64,000 bases of DNA, taken from contig JAYQOT010000002.1 in NCBI GenBank assembly GCA_038144955.1, positions 1 to 64,000 on the forward strand. Direction: 5' to 3'. Under the pieces are notes generated by a model. That model was given only the letters and a program-made list of their open reading frames with translations. It was not told where the DNA came from and made no database searches. This stretch comes from Ga0077527 sp038144955 (GTDB lineage: Bacteria > Pseudomonadota > Gammaproteobacteria > Burkholderiales > SG8-41). Shown here piece after piece: positions 42,758 through 51,215 of this stretch (the first letter of the stretch is position 1; every line of letters begins with the position of its first letter). The position numbers and the translations under genes were made by a program.

Positions 42758-43744
42758 TCAGGCCGGATTCAGCGGCGTCAAACCCAATCGCGAAAACAGG
42801 GCACGATCGTTGGCTACATCCGGGTTGCCGGTGGTCAGCAGTTTCTCGCCGTAGAAAATGGAATTCGCGCCAGCGAGAAAACACAGTGCCTGTACCGCAT
42901 CGCCCATTTCCTGGCGACCCGCCGACAGCCTGACCATGGCCTTGGGCATGGTGATGCGCGCGCAGGCAATGGTACGCACGAACTCCAGCGGATCCAGCTG
43001 GTCAGTGCCGTGCAGGGGCGTGCCGGGCACCTGTACCAGATTGTTGATCGGCACCGATTCAGGATAGGGATCCATATTCGCCAGCTGGGCGATCAATGCG
43101 GCGCGGGCAGTGCGTGTTTCCCCCATCCCGACTATGCCGCCGCAGCAGACATGAAGGCCGGCCTCGCGGACCTGATCGAGCGTATCGATGCGGTCGGAAT
43201 AATCGCGGGTGGTAATGACCTTGCCGTAGTGATCGGCGTCGGTATCGATGTTGTGGTTGTAGTAATCGAGCCCGGCCTCGCGCAACTGACCGGCCTGACC
43301 GGGTTTCAGCATGCCCAGCGTCGCGCAGGTTTCCATGCCGAGTCCGCGCACTGCCTTGACCATGGCGACGACCTTGTCGAGATCGCGCTGCTTCGGGCTG
43401 CGCCACGCCGCCCCCATGCAAAAACGCGTCGCTCCGTGATCGCGCGCGGCCCGTGCTGCACTGACCACCTCCTCCACCGAGAGCATGTCTTCATTTTCGA
43501 CGCCGGTCTGGTAACGCGCCGCCTGCGGGCAGTAACCGCAGTCTTCGGGACAGCCACCGGTTTTCACCGACAACAGGGTCGACAATTGCACCGCGTTGGC
43601 ATCGAAATTGGCCCGATGCACCTGCTGGGCCTGGAACAACAGATCGTTGAAAGGCAAGGCAAACAACGCTTCGACCTGGGCGGTTGACCAGCGCTGCGTG
43701 TCGGCCGTATGGGCCGTATGGGCGTTTAGGTTCAATGTATCCAT
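42758..43744 (-). CDS. bioB: Biotin synthase
   Basis: This 328-residue radical-SAM enzyme inserts sulfur into dethiobiotin. The radical-SAM cluster Cys are in GGCPEDCGYCPQ (65, 69, 72). Cys/Arg residues for the auxiliary [2Fe-2S] cluster are in FCMGAAWR, TCATLGML and VCCGGIVGMGE, ending at SAGRQEMG. It heads the bio operon. No clear BirA-type operator was found in the short spacer to comF. Confidence 0.97.
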   Translation of the reverse strand: MDTLNLNAHTAHTADTQRWSTAQVEALFALPFNDLLFQAQQVHRANFDANAVQLSTLLSVKTGGCPEDCGYCPQAARYQTGVENEDMLSVEEVVSAARAARDHGATRFCMGAAWRSPKQRDLDKVVAMVKAVRGLGMETCATLGMLKPGQAGQLREAGLDYYNHNIDTDADHYGKVITTRDYSDRIDTLDQVREAGLHVCCGGIVGMGETRTARAALIAQLANMDPYPESVPINNLVQVPGTPLHGTDQLDPLEFVRTIACARITMPKAMVRLSAGRQEMGDAVQALCFLAGANSIFYGEKLLTTGNPDVANDRALFSRLGLTPLNPA

Positions 43745-43778
43745 TTGAATAAAAATATTATTAAAAACAATAACTTAT

Positions 43779-44525
43779 ATGTATTCATCGTCGCAGAAGC
43801 CGACATTTTTGTCAAATTTTAAAAATCTGCTTTTTGACAGGCGTGACGATTCGTCACCGCACAACCGGGGCTATCGCTGCCTGCTGTGTGGTGACCGTGC
43901 GGTCGGACTCGCCCTCTGCAACGGCTGCCGCGCCGAACTGCCGGCATTGGCAAAAACTCAATGCACGCTGTGCGCCCATCCGCTTTCCATCACCGGGGTC
44001 TGCGGGCGCTGTATTGCCGAACCTCCACATTTCGACCATGTGATCACCGCATACCGCTATGCCTATCCCCTCGCCGGAATGATCCAGGCATGCAAGTACG
44101 GAGGGCGGCTCGAAACCACAAAAGTACTTGCCGATCTGCTTTTGCCAGAATTGCCGCTGCGTCCTGATCTGATCGTGCCGATGCCGCTCTCAGTGCAGCG
44201 CCTGCGCGAGCGCGGATTCAACCAGGCGCTGGAGATAGCACATCATGTCGCCTTGCGGATCCCGGCACGCGTGGATGCCGGCATCTGCGTCAAAATCCGC
44301 GACACAGTGCCACAAACTTCATTGCCGTGGAAAGAACGTCGCAAAAACATCCGCGGGGCTTTTGTCGTGCAGCAGTCGCTTGAGGGTCTGCACATTGCCG
44401 TGGTGGACGACGTACTGACCTCTGGAGCCACCCTGAATGAACTCGCCCGCTGCCTGAAAAAAAGTGGGGCCGCATCGGTGACCGGATGGGTTGTTGCCCG
44501 CACTGTAGCCGACCACGTGACTTGA
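43779..44525 (+). CDS. comF: ComF family phosphoribosyltransferase-like protein
   Basis: This 248-residue protein has N-terminal zinc-type Cys clusters (CLLCGDRAVGLALCNGC, then CTLCAHPLSITGVCGRC) and a phosphoribosyltransferase domain with the PRPP loop VVDDVLTSGATL. The RLRERGFNQA stretch is a ComF hallmark. In naturally competent bacteria ComF acts in DNA uptake; otherwise its role is unclear. The ATG at 43779 has no obvious ribosome site. It is divergent from bioB. Confidence 0.9.
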   Translation: MYSSSQKPTFLSNFKNLLFDRRDDSSPHNRGYRCLLCGDRAVGLALCNGCRAELPALAKTQCTLCAHPLSITGVCGRCIAEPPHFDHVITAYRYAYPLAGMIQACKYGGRLETTKVLADLLLPELPLRPDLIVPMPLSVQRLRERGFNQALEIAHHVALRIPARVDAGICVKIRDTVPQTSLPWKERRKNIRGAFVVQQSLEGLHIAVVDDVLTSGATLNELARCLKKSGAASVTGWVVARTVADHVT

Positions 44526-44529
44526 AATA

Positions 44530-44546
44530 CGGGCTTTTTCAGCCCG
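44530..44546. terminator. Hairpin between convergent comF and mshN
   Basis: CGGGCT and AGCCCG form a 6-bp stem with a 5-nt loop just past the comF stop. There is no T run on either side, so termination is uncertain. Confidence 0.4.
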
Positions 44547-44567
44547 GTAATTCACGGGCAGAAAAAA

Positions 44568-45677
44568 TCAACGCAATCGCTGATCGACGAACGCCGCCAG
44601 ATCGCCGGGCAGATTTCCGGTGGACTTGGCACGCCGGTAGGCTTCCTGCGCTTCAGGGCCGCGCCCCAGCGCATCAAGCGAGAGCCCCAGGCCTAGCAGC
44701 CACACACCCGAATTGCCGCGCTGCCGCAACGCCCGTTCGAACATCTCCACCGCTTCGACATGCTTCTGCTGACGCTGCAACAGCCCTGCATAAAACGCGG
44801 CGTACTCCGCACTGCCTCCGGCGTGGTCAGCGCTGCGACCCAGTGTCTGCACCGCGGCATCCAATTCACCCTGCTCGATCTGCAAACGCGCCAGCGCCAT
44901 GGCAAAACCATATTGCGACGGTGCGAGATTCAGCCCTTCCTGCAGCACTTTCGCGGCCTCCACGAACTGACGTACATCGAGCATGGTTCCGACCAGGGCC
45001 TGCCGCGCGGCATGATGCGTGGGCAGAATAGCCAGCGTCGCCTCGAACGCGGCGCGGGCGTCGCCGGACCTGCCCTGATGCAACGCTGCAACTCCCCTGG
45101 CGTATTCGGCATCGGCACGCTGCCTGGGCGTGAGTTCGCGAACCTGTTTTGAGATTTCCACGCGCGGACTCGGCTCGGGTTTCCCCGCAGCTGCCACCGC
45201 CTTCGCCGGCGCACTGCGTTGCGCTGCGGGTGCGGGCGCGGGCGCGGGAGGTGCAGTGCGCTCTGGCGCCCCTGCTCGTTCTTCGCGCCCAACAATGGCC
45301 GCCGTGGTCACCCCGGTTGACGGGACTGATGCCTGCTGCAGCGGCAACTCTGAAATATTCGACAGTTCGAAACTCATGCGCTGGGCAATCATTTCCACGG
45401 ATTCCGGCTCGACTGGCGCTTTTGGCACCGCCGGTTTTGCTGCCGGCACTGCCGGCTGCACAGGCTGCACGGCGCCCCGGTTACGCTGTGCAAACCACCA
45501 CCCCCCAACAGCAAGTGCGATAACCACCGCAACCGCGGCAACGACTATCGGCATCCTGCTGGACACCTCGGGCGTGTTCCCCGGCAAGGCACGCACATGC
45601 GCAGGAATGCGGTTGCGTTCGGCGCTCGATGCGCGCCGCCGCTCCAGATCCATCAGCATTTGATTGATGACGCTCAT
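44568..45677 (-). CDS. mshN: MSHA biogenesis protein MshN (TPR protein)
   Basis: This 369-residue protein starts MSVINQMLMDLERRR, the typical MshN N-terminus. It has one helix (about 45-63), a Pro/Ala-rich periplasmic linker (about 65-195) and TPR repeats in the last 170 residues (ADAEYARGVAALHQGRSGDARAAFEATL onwards). It overlaps mshM by 4 nt and is the last gene of the pilus locus. Confidence 0.88.
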   Translation of the reverse strand: MSVINQMLMDLERRRASSAERNRIPAHVRALPGNTPEVSSRMPIVVAAVAVVIALAVGGWWFAQRNRGAVQPVQPAVPAAKPAVPKAPVEPESVEMIAQRMSFELSNISELPLQQASVPSTGVTTAAIVGREERAGAPERTAPPAPAPAPAAQRSAPAKAVAAAGKPEPSPRVEISKQVRELTPRQRADAEYARGVAALHQGRSGDARAAFEATLAILPTHHAARQALVGTMLDVRQFVEAAKVLQEGLNLAPSQYGFAMALARLQIEQGELDAAVQTLGRSADHAGGSAEYAAFYAGLLQRQQKHVEAVEMFERALRQRGNSGVWLLGLGLSLDALGRGPEAQEAYRRAKSTGNLPGDLAAFVDQRLR

Positions 45678-46561
45678 GCGAACCAGGCCAGCGTCAAACC
45701 GCAAACCACCACCACTGCCGCCATCCCGAATACCCACCACCTTGATGGCGGGACGGCTGCCGGCGTATCGGCCGCTGCCGAGCGCACATGTTTAAGCAAT
45801 ACCTGCTGCAAGCCTTCACCGAAAGCCAGCAACAGCGCCTTGTGCGCGATGATGTTGATCAGCCGCGGCACGCCGTGGCTGGCTTTATGGATTTCCCGCA
45901 CGGCGGCGGACACGAACACGCGATCTCCGCGATGTCCGGCCACCCGCAGGCGGTGCGACAGGTAATGATCGACCTCGTCGCGGGTCAATGCCGACAACCG
46001 GTACTGGAAAGTAATGCGCTGACGCAGTTGACGCACAGCATCCTGCGCCAGTCGGGTATCGAGCTCGGGTTGACCGAACAGGACCACCTGCAGCAATTTG
46101 CGTTTCTCCGTTTCGAGATTCGTCAGCAGGCGCAGCGCCTCCAGCGTCTCGTCAGGCATGGCCTGCGCCTCGTCGAGACAGACCACCACGGTCTTGCCCT
46201 GGCGTGCAAAATTGAGCAATGACCTCGACAATTCCTTGAGCAGCTGATGCTGGTCGGATTCGCGCGGCAGGGATATGCCCAGTTCATCCGAAAGCGCAAA
46301 CATCAGCGTGCGCGGCTCCAGATAGGGATTGGGTATGTAGGCCGACACGAACCGTGCATCAAGCGCGGCCAGGAACCGCCGGCACAGCAACGTCTTGCCG
46401 GTGCCGACCTCGCCGGTGACCTTCATGAACCCTTCACCGTTGCGCGTGGCAACGAGCAGGGTGTTCAGGGCTTCCTGGTGTGAATTGCAAGCGTAGGCAA
46501 AGCTGGTGTCCGGCGTTATGCCGAACGGCGGCTCACGCAGACCGAAATACGCTTCATACAT
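45674..46561 (-). CDS. mshM: MSHA biogenesis ATPase MshM (ExeA/GspA-like)
   Basis: This 295-residue AAA protein begins MYEAYFGLREPPFGITPD, as ExeA proteins do. Walker A is GEVGTGKT (50-57), Walker B VVVCLDEAQAMP, followed by LRLLTNLETEKRKLLQVVLFGQPEL. A single C-terminal helix (about 275-293) anchors it. It is thought to help secretin assembly. Confidence 0.92.
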   Translation of the reverse strand: MYEAYFGLREPPFGITPDTSFAYACNSHQEALNTLLVATRNGEGFMKVTGEVGTGKTLLCRRFLAALDARFVSAYIPNPYLEPRTLMFALSDELGISLPRESDQHQLLKELSRSLLNFARQGKTVVVCLDEAQAMPDETLEALRLLTNLETEKRKLLQVVLFGQPELDTRLAQDAVRQLRQRITFQYRLSALTRDEVDHYLSHRLRVAGHRGDRVFVSAAVREIHKASHGVPRLINIIAHKALLLAFGEGLQQVLLKHVRSAAADTPAAVPPSRWWVFGMAAVVVVCGLTLAWFA

Positions 46562-46573
46562 GGTGCCAGCGTA

Positions 46574-48337
46574 TCACCGTTGCGGCTCCGGCGTACCCAT
46601 GGCGCGTATGCGTTCGCGGGTCTGTGCCAGGTCTTCCTGCCAGTTGCGATCGCTGTGAATGATGGTGGGCTTGAGCAGGATCACCAGTTCACTCTTGGTG
46701 CTGCTCTGATCGCGCTGGCGGAACAGTTCGCCGACACCAGCGGTATCACCCACGCCCGGCACCTGGCTGCGGCGATTGATGGACTGCTGCCGCATCAGGC
46801 CGCCGATGGCGACGATGTTGCCATCCTGAACACGGACAATGGTATCAGTTTCGTTGACATCACTGGATGCCAGGGGAAGCGTGAAGGATCCGAGCGATCC
46901 GAGATCGATCACCTTGCGCCGTTCGACCACGCTGCTCACCGAGGGATGGATATGCAGGATGATGTTGTTGTTGGCATCGATCTGCGGTGTCACGTCGAGG
47001 GCGATGCCGGAGAAAAACGGTGCCACGGTGATCGTCGGGGTCACCGTGGTGCTGCTACCGCTGGTGCTTGAAGTCGTGCTGACGTTGGTTACAAAGAAAT
47101 CGTCAGTGCCGACTTTGAGCACGGCTTTCTGGTTGTTGATGGTCGCCACCCGCGGGCTCGACAGCACGTTGACCCCGCCCTGGGTTTCGAGGAACGACAG
47201 CAATGCGGCGAAGTTCTTGGTCTGCAAAGCCAGACCGAACAGACCGCCTGCCGCGCCCGACCCCAGTGCCAGCGCACCCGTCACCAGTCCTGTAGAGCCC
47301 GCTGCCAACGCTGAACTGCTCAGCACACTGCCGTCGGCGGCACGCGCCGTCGGCGCCGTTATCGCGCCGCTGCGGTCAAGGGAGGCGCCCGGACTGATGA
47401 TGCCGGCACCGAGCCGGGTGCTGCCGTCGCGGAACCCGGCCCAGTTGATGCCCGCCTGGTAGCCGTCACGCAAACTGACTTCGATAATCTTCGCTTCCAG
47501 CACGACCTGGCGCTCGACGATGACCTGCATCGCCTTCAGGAACTGCTCGACGTTGCGCAATTCGTTCGGCATGGCACGGACCACCACCACCCCCGACTGG
47601 GGATTGACCACGACGCTGCGACCGGCTGCGGTGCCGAGAATGGCATTCAGTGATTTCTGGATGTCATCCCAGAAATTTGAATCGGAACTGGTGGTGACCC
47701 TGGTGCTTTCGGCGGCACGCGTTCCGGCGCCACCGGTGGGACCCGTAGTCGGCACCGGCACCGCACCGGGCGCCGGACTGCCGGGAGCGGCAGAACCATC
47801 GGCGATGGAACCGGAACTGACCCGGGTCTGGGTCTGGCCGCGACGCTGTGCCTGCAGGTAATTGACCTGGAAAATGCGGGTTTGCAGAGCTGCCGGCAGC
47901 ACCGTGATGCGGTTGCCTTGGACCCCGTAATCGAAACCGTAAAGGTCACGCAAGGTATCCAGCGCCTCGGTCACCGTGACATCCTTCAGGCTGACCGACA
48001 ACTCACCCCTCACATCGGGGTGTAACACCATGCTGTAACGGGTGCCGGAGACGATCGCCATGAATACCTGGGATGCAGGGGCGTTGTTGACCGAGAGATC
48101 AAAGCGGGTTTCCGGTTTCTGTGTATCCGCACTCGGCATCTCCACCACCAATGCGGGCAGCAATGCACGGGTGACCGCTTCCGGCGGCACCGGTTTGCGC
48201 ACAGCCGCAGCCTGTTCCAGTTCCTTGTTGATGGCATCCAGTGCCGAACTGCCGCTGCGCTGCGGCTCCGCACAACCGGCAACCAGAACCATCGCCGCAA
48301 CTGACAGACTGCAAATATTTTTTTCGGTTTTTGTCAT
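46574..48337 (-). CDS. mshL: MSHA secretin MshL
   Basis: This 587-residue outer-membrane secretin has a lipoprotein signal (VAGC, Cys22) and a secretin/TonB short N-terminal domain (VSLKDVTVTEALDTLRDLYGFDYGV). N-type domains follow (SVVVNPQSGVVVVRAMPNELRNVEQFLKAM), then the C-terminal beta-barrel gate with VPGVGDTAGVGELFRQR. A Gly/Ser/Pro-rich insertion lies between the N domains (about 170-215). The pilus exits through it. Confidence 0.94.
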   Translation of the reverse strand: MTKTEKNICSLSVAAMVLVAGCAEPQRSGSSALDAINKELEQAAAVRKPVPPEAVTRALLPALVVEMPSADTQKPETRFDLSVNNAPASQVFMAIVSGTRYSMVLHPDVRGELSVSLKDVTVTEALDTLRDLYGFDYGVQGNRITVLPAALQTRIFQVNYLQAQRRGQTQTRVSSGSIADGSAAPGSPAPGAVPVPTTGPTGGAGTRAAESTRVTTSSDSNFWDDIQKSLNAILGTAAGRSVVVNPQSGVVVVRAMPNELRNVEQFLKAMQVIVERQVVLEAKIIEVSLRDGYQAGINWAGFRDGSTRLGAGIISPGASLDRSGAITAPTARAADGSVLSSSALAAGSTGLVTGALALGSGAAGGLFGLALQTKNFAALLSFLETQGGVNVLSSPRVATINNQKAVLKVGTDDFFVTNVSTTSSTSGSSTTVTPTITVAPFFSGIALDVTPQIDANNNIILHIHPSVSSVVERRKVIDLGSLGSFTLPLASSDVNETDTIVRVQDGNIVAIGGLMRQQSINRRSQVPGVGDTAGVGELFRQRDQSSTKSELVILLKPTIIHSDRNWQEDLAQTRERIRAMGTPEPQR

Positions 48338-48339
48338 TT

Positions 48340-48705
48340 TTATCGCTTGACTGAATCTGCAACGTTCCTGCCGCCGGCTTTCTTTTCACCAGCCGCGCGC
48401 TTGTCCACCTGCGGATACATGCGCAGCACGGTGACCTCCTCACCGTTTTTCAACACCGCCTCTGTTTCCGTCAGTTTCACCAGCCTGGCCGCACCATACC
48501 GCCCGCCCAGTGTCACCATTTCCCCGCTGATCACCGCGATCTTGCGCCCCTGCGACAGCATCACCGACTGCAGCACGGGCCCCATGCTCACCGTCGCCGC
48601 ACCCGCCGCCTCTGCCACGCCTCCCGGCGGCCGCGTCGGATCAGCCAGCCCCTGCGCAAAAGCAGGGAGCGATATCAGCAGCAGCCACGTGGACGCGGCC
48701 TTCAT
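48340..48705 (-). CDS. mshK: MSHA biogenesis protein MshK
   Basis: This 121-residue protein has a signal peptide (to about AFAQG) followed by LADPTRPPG, the PilP/GspC-like start, and a small beta domain (LQSVMLSQGRKIAVISGEMVTLGG). It probably links the inner-membrane complex to the secretin. The ATG at 48705 overlaps the mshJ stop by 4 nt and is preferred to 48717. Confidence 0.85.
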   Translation of the reverse strand: MKAASTWLLLISLPAFAQGLADPTRPPGGVAEAAGAATVSMGPVLQSVMLSQGRKIAVISGEMVTLGGRYGAARLVKLTETEAVLKNGEEVTVLRMYPQVDKRAAGEKKAGGRNVADSVKR

Positions 48706-49391
48706 ACGATCAACCACGCCTTGTTGAGGCTCAGCGTATGCACCGTCAGTGCCAGCCTCAACCGCGGATGTTGATCAGCATTCAATGCGGCTTTGCCCCA
48801 GAACAATTGCCACGGCAGTTTTTCGAGACGGGCAAGATAGGCATGCAATTCCGCATAACTGCCTTCGATCTCGATTTCGAAACTGTGCTGGTAAATGCTG
48901 CGGTTGACCTGGACCGAGGGCTGATCCGGTTTGGCACCGGGCTTGGACATGACCGCGCTCGTCTTGAACTGTTGAACGGGCAGTTTGCGCAGACTGATCA
49001 GGGCCAGTCCCCGATCCCGTGACAGCACGCCTTCGAGCAGCTGGGTGACCTGGTCCGGCGGCACCAGCTGTTTCTGCAGACTCTGCAGCTTGCCGTCGAT
49101 TTCGGCGATCTGCTTGCGCAGCTCATCGCGATAGCGCCGTTTCACCGCGTCGGGATCGGTTTGCGCAGCACCGCCGCTCATCACCAACTCACCGACCTTG
49201 ATCTTGGTGCGCGCCTGCACGAGCTGGGAATTCAACTGCTTGCGCTGCTGCTCGAGCGGAGCCAGAGCAAAGGTATCGAACAACAGCACCACGGCAGCCA
49301 CAACCATCGCGGCAATCAATGCCCGCTCACGCAGGGACCTTGCGTTGAATTTGGCGCTCCACTGCTGCCATTGCGCTACGAGCTGGTCCAT
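48702..49391 (-). CDS. mshJ: MSHA biogenesis protein MshJ (PilO/GspM-like)
   Basis: This 229-residue bitopic protein has a cytoplasmic start, one helix (about 25-45), a coiled-coil stretch (about 46-115) and a ferredoxin-like periplasmic domain. The last contains YQHSFEIEIEGSYAELHAYLARLEKLPWQLFWGK. It is the alignment-complex partner of the PilN-like protein, overlapping it by 1 nt. Confidence 0.88.
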   Translation of the reverse strand: MDQLVAQWQQWSAKFNARSLRERALIAAMVVAAVVLLFDTFALAPLEQQRKQLNSQLVQARTKIKVGELVMSGGAAQTDPDAVKRRYRDELRKQIAEIDGKLQSLQKQLVPPDQVTQLLEGVLSRDRGLALISLRKLPVQQFKTSAVMSKPGAKPDQPSVQVNRSIYQHSFEIEIEGSYAELHAYLARLEKLPWQLFWGKAALNADQHPRLRLALTVHTLSLNKAWLIV

Positions 49392-50065
49392 CAGCGCTTC
49401 TCCTTGCGTGCCGCGGCCGGATCGGACTCGCTGGTGGCCAGGGCAAATTCAAGGAATCGCGGCGCAGCAATCGCCACCGCCTCTGCTTTGGCATTCTGGG
49501 CGGTATCGGCTGGCGGCAACACCGGGCGCTTTATCTCCAGCGCGGAAAACTCCCTGCCCTTCAGTGCCGGTTCGCCGTTGAGCCGCTGGATATAAACCGG
49601 AACCAGTTCCGGCCTCAGCACCCGGCCTTCGATCGACACATCGCCGCTGCCCGCCACCGTGAATCCGGTCAGCCACAGTCCGTCAACCGCCTGGCGGGAA
49701 AACGCCTGCATGTAGCGCGCGAAGCCATCGCGGTTGCCCAGCGAGCCACCCTCGAGAACAGTCATGCTGTCGCGCGCCGTCTTCAGTTCCTGCTCGAGCT
49801 GCTGCACCTCGGCTTCGAGAGCGGTATTGCCTTTTTTCGCGGCGTTCTCCCCGAGCAAACGGCTGGTATAGGCGCTCTGCGTCTTCAGCAGCATCTGCGC
49901 GGAAGCCAATTCCTCGCGCGCGCCGTTGGCCAGTTGCCGGTCATAAGCCAGCAACCCGGACATCACCACTGCAGCCACCGCCGCCAGCAGTACCGTGCGA
50001 TTGAGCGTCAGTTCAACCCGCTGTTTGCGGAAGGCAGACCCGAGCAGGTTGATGTACTGGCTCAT
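49391..50065 (-). CDS. PilN-like MSHA alignment-complex protein
   Basis: This 224-residue protein starts MSQYINLLGSAFRKQR, equivalent to the PilN INLL motif that binds PilM-type proteins. One helix (about 24-44) and a periplasmic coiled-coil plus ferredoxin-like domain follow (WLTGFTVAGSGDVSIEG). In Vibrio the PilM- and PilN-type parts are often treated as one MshI entry; here they are separate genes, overlapping by 4 nt. Confidence 0.85.
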   Translation of the reverse strand: MSQYINLLGSAFRKQRVELTLNRTVLLAAVAAVVMSGLLAYDRQLANGAREELASAQMLLKTQSAYTSRLLGENAAKKGNTALEAEVQQLEQELKTARDSMTVLEGGSLGNRDGFARYMQAFSRQAVDGLWLTGFTVAGSGDVSIEGRVLRPELVPVYIQRLNGEPALKGREFSALEIKRPVLPPADTAQNAKAEAVAIAAPRFLEFALATSESDPAAARKEKR

Positions 50066-50994
50066 CGCACCACCGTTTCCGCGCGCATGGCGGCGCCGAT
50101 CAATTGCAGGCACTGGGATTGCCGCAACGGGTTGCGCAACTCCGGTACCCCCGGGAAATCCACGAACTGCTCGAGATCCAGCAGGCTTACCGGCAGAGTC
50201 AGGTTCGAATTCAGGTATTCCACCAGGCGTTCGCCGAACGGCACCTGCGACACCACGACTCGCTGTACGGTGACATTGCGATACTGGCGGTCAAAATGAT
50301 CCAGCGAACGCTGCAATTCCAGCGCAAGTCGATCGAGCAACTTATCGGTGTTGGTTCCGGATTCGAAATCCTGCAACGAAATGTCGATGGCACGCGACTG
50401 ATACAGCTCTCCGCCGGAAGTAAAAGTCAGCAGCGCACCGTGTTCGCCGATGCACAGCAATGCGAGTCCCCGCCCTTCTTCCTCGAGGCAGGATGCAAGA
50501 TTGCGCTGTGCCAGTTCCGGAACGTCGATCACCGACAACTCGATATCGGCATCGTGGAAGGGTTGCACCGTGGCGGCTATCAGTTCGTTGCGTGCAACCA
50601 CGGCCAGCATCTGGGCCTTTCGATTCGCTTCGGCAGCACCCGGCACATGCACGGCATCGACCATCGCGGTCTCGACCGGAAAATCGATGAGATCCTTGAT
50701 CGCCCAGAGCACTGCGGTTTTCGCTTCCGCTGCAGGGACATCCGGCTTGTCGACGGGAAGCATCTGGTAATCGCGGGGCTGCAGCAATGTCATGCAGAGA
50801 TAGCGATCCAGATCCAGTTCCTTGCGCAGACGTTTGAGCGTGTCTCTGTCACTGCCCTCCTTGTGAAAAGACTCGCACAGCAGCACTTCGGGTCGAGGTT
50901 TGCCCACTGTCAGAACATGCGAAAGATCGACACGATCCTGTCGGATATTCAGACACAACCAACCCGGACGCCTTCGCTTTCCGAACAAATTCAT
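50062..50994 (-). CDS. mshI: MSHA biogenesis protein MshI (PilM-like)
   Basis: This 310-residue cytoplasmic protein has an actin-like PilM fold: LTFTSGGELYQSRAIDIS near the phosphate-loop region, and RSLDHFDRQYRNVTVQRVVVSQVP. It has no membrane helix. It heads the I-to-N half of the locus, with a 221-nt untranslated upstream region. Confidence 0.87.
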   Translation of the reverse strand: MNLFGKRRRPGWLCLNIRQDRVDLSHVLTVGKPRPEVLLCESFHKEGSDRDTLKRLRKELDLDRYLCMTLLQPRDYQMLPVDKPDVPAAEAKTAVLWAIKDLIDFPVETAMVDAVHVPGAAEANRKAQMLAVVARNELIAATVQPFHDADIELSVIDVPELAQRNLASCLEEEGRGLALLCIGEHGALLTFTSGGELYQSRAIDISLQDFESGTNTDKLLDRLALELQRSLDHFDRQYRNVTVQRVVVSQVPFGERLVEYLNSNLTLPVSLLDLEQFVDFPGVPELRNPLRQSQCLQLIGAAMRAETVVR

Positions 50995-51215
50995 TCGTGA
51001 ATGGCGCTAATTGGAATCAAATTGGCTGAAAGTAGCATATATTGTATTGAAGTCAAAGACTTATACCACATTTAGTGAGTGCGTGAATAGGCTTGATTTT
51101 GTAACCCATTGATAAATATGGTTATTTTAAAAAGGGGAGCAACCCTGATTCAGGGTGTGCTGGCAGCGATTCCGGGAATGCAAATTTCAAGCCGAGGATT
51201 TCCCCCGGAAAGCGT
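50995..51215 (-). promoter_or_regulatory. Intergenic region between mshQ and mshI with promoter elements and hairpin
   Basis: These 221 nt are AT-rich compared with the flanks. On the minus strand TTCACG, 16 nt, TATAAG near 51062-51090 is a possible mshI promoter. Further upstream is TATTTATCAATG (51118-51107), a 12-mer also found upstream of mshE. ACCCTG/CAGGGT with a 3-nt loop (51142-51156) followed by CTCCCCTTTTT may end mshQ transcription. Confidence 0.5.

Noticed and set aside
43801..43840. TTGACA-like sequences near the comF start as a bioB promoter or BirA operator
   Set aside because: No -10 with acceptable spacing, and no match to the known BirA palindrome. GACA-TTTT-TGTC is too short to rely on.
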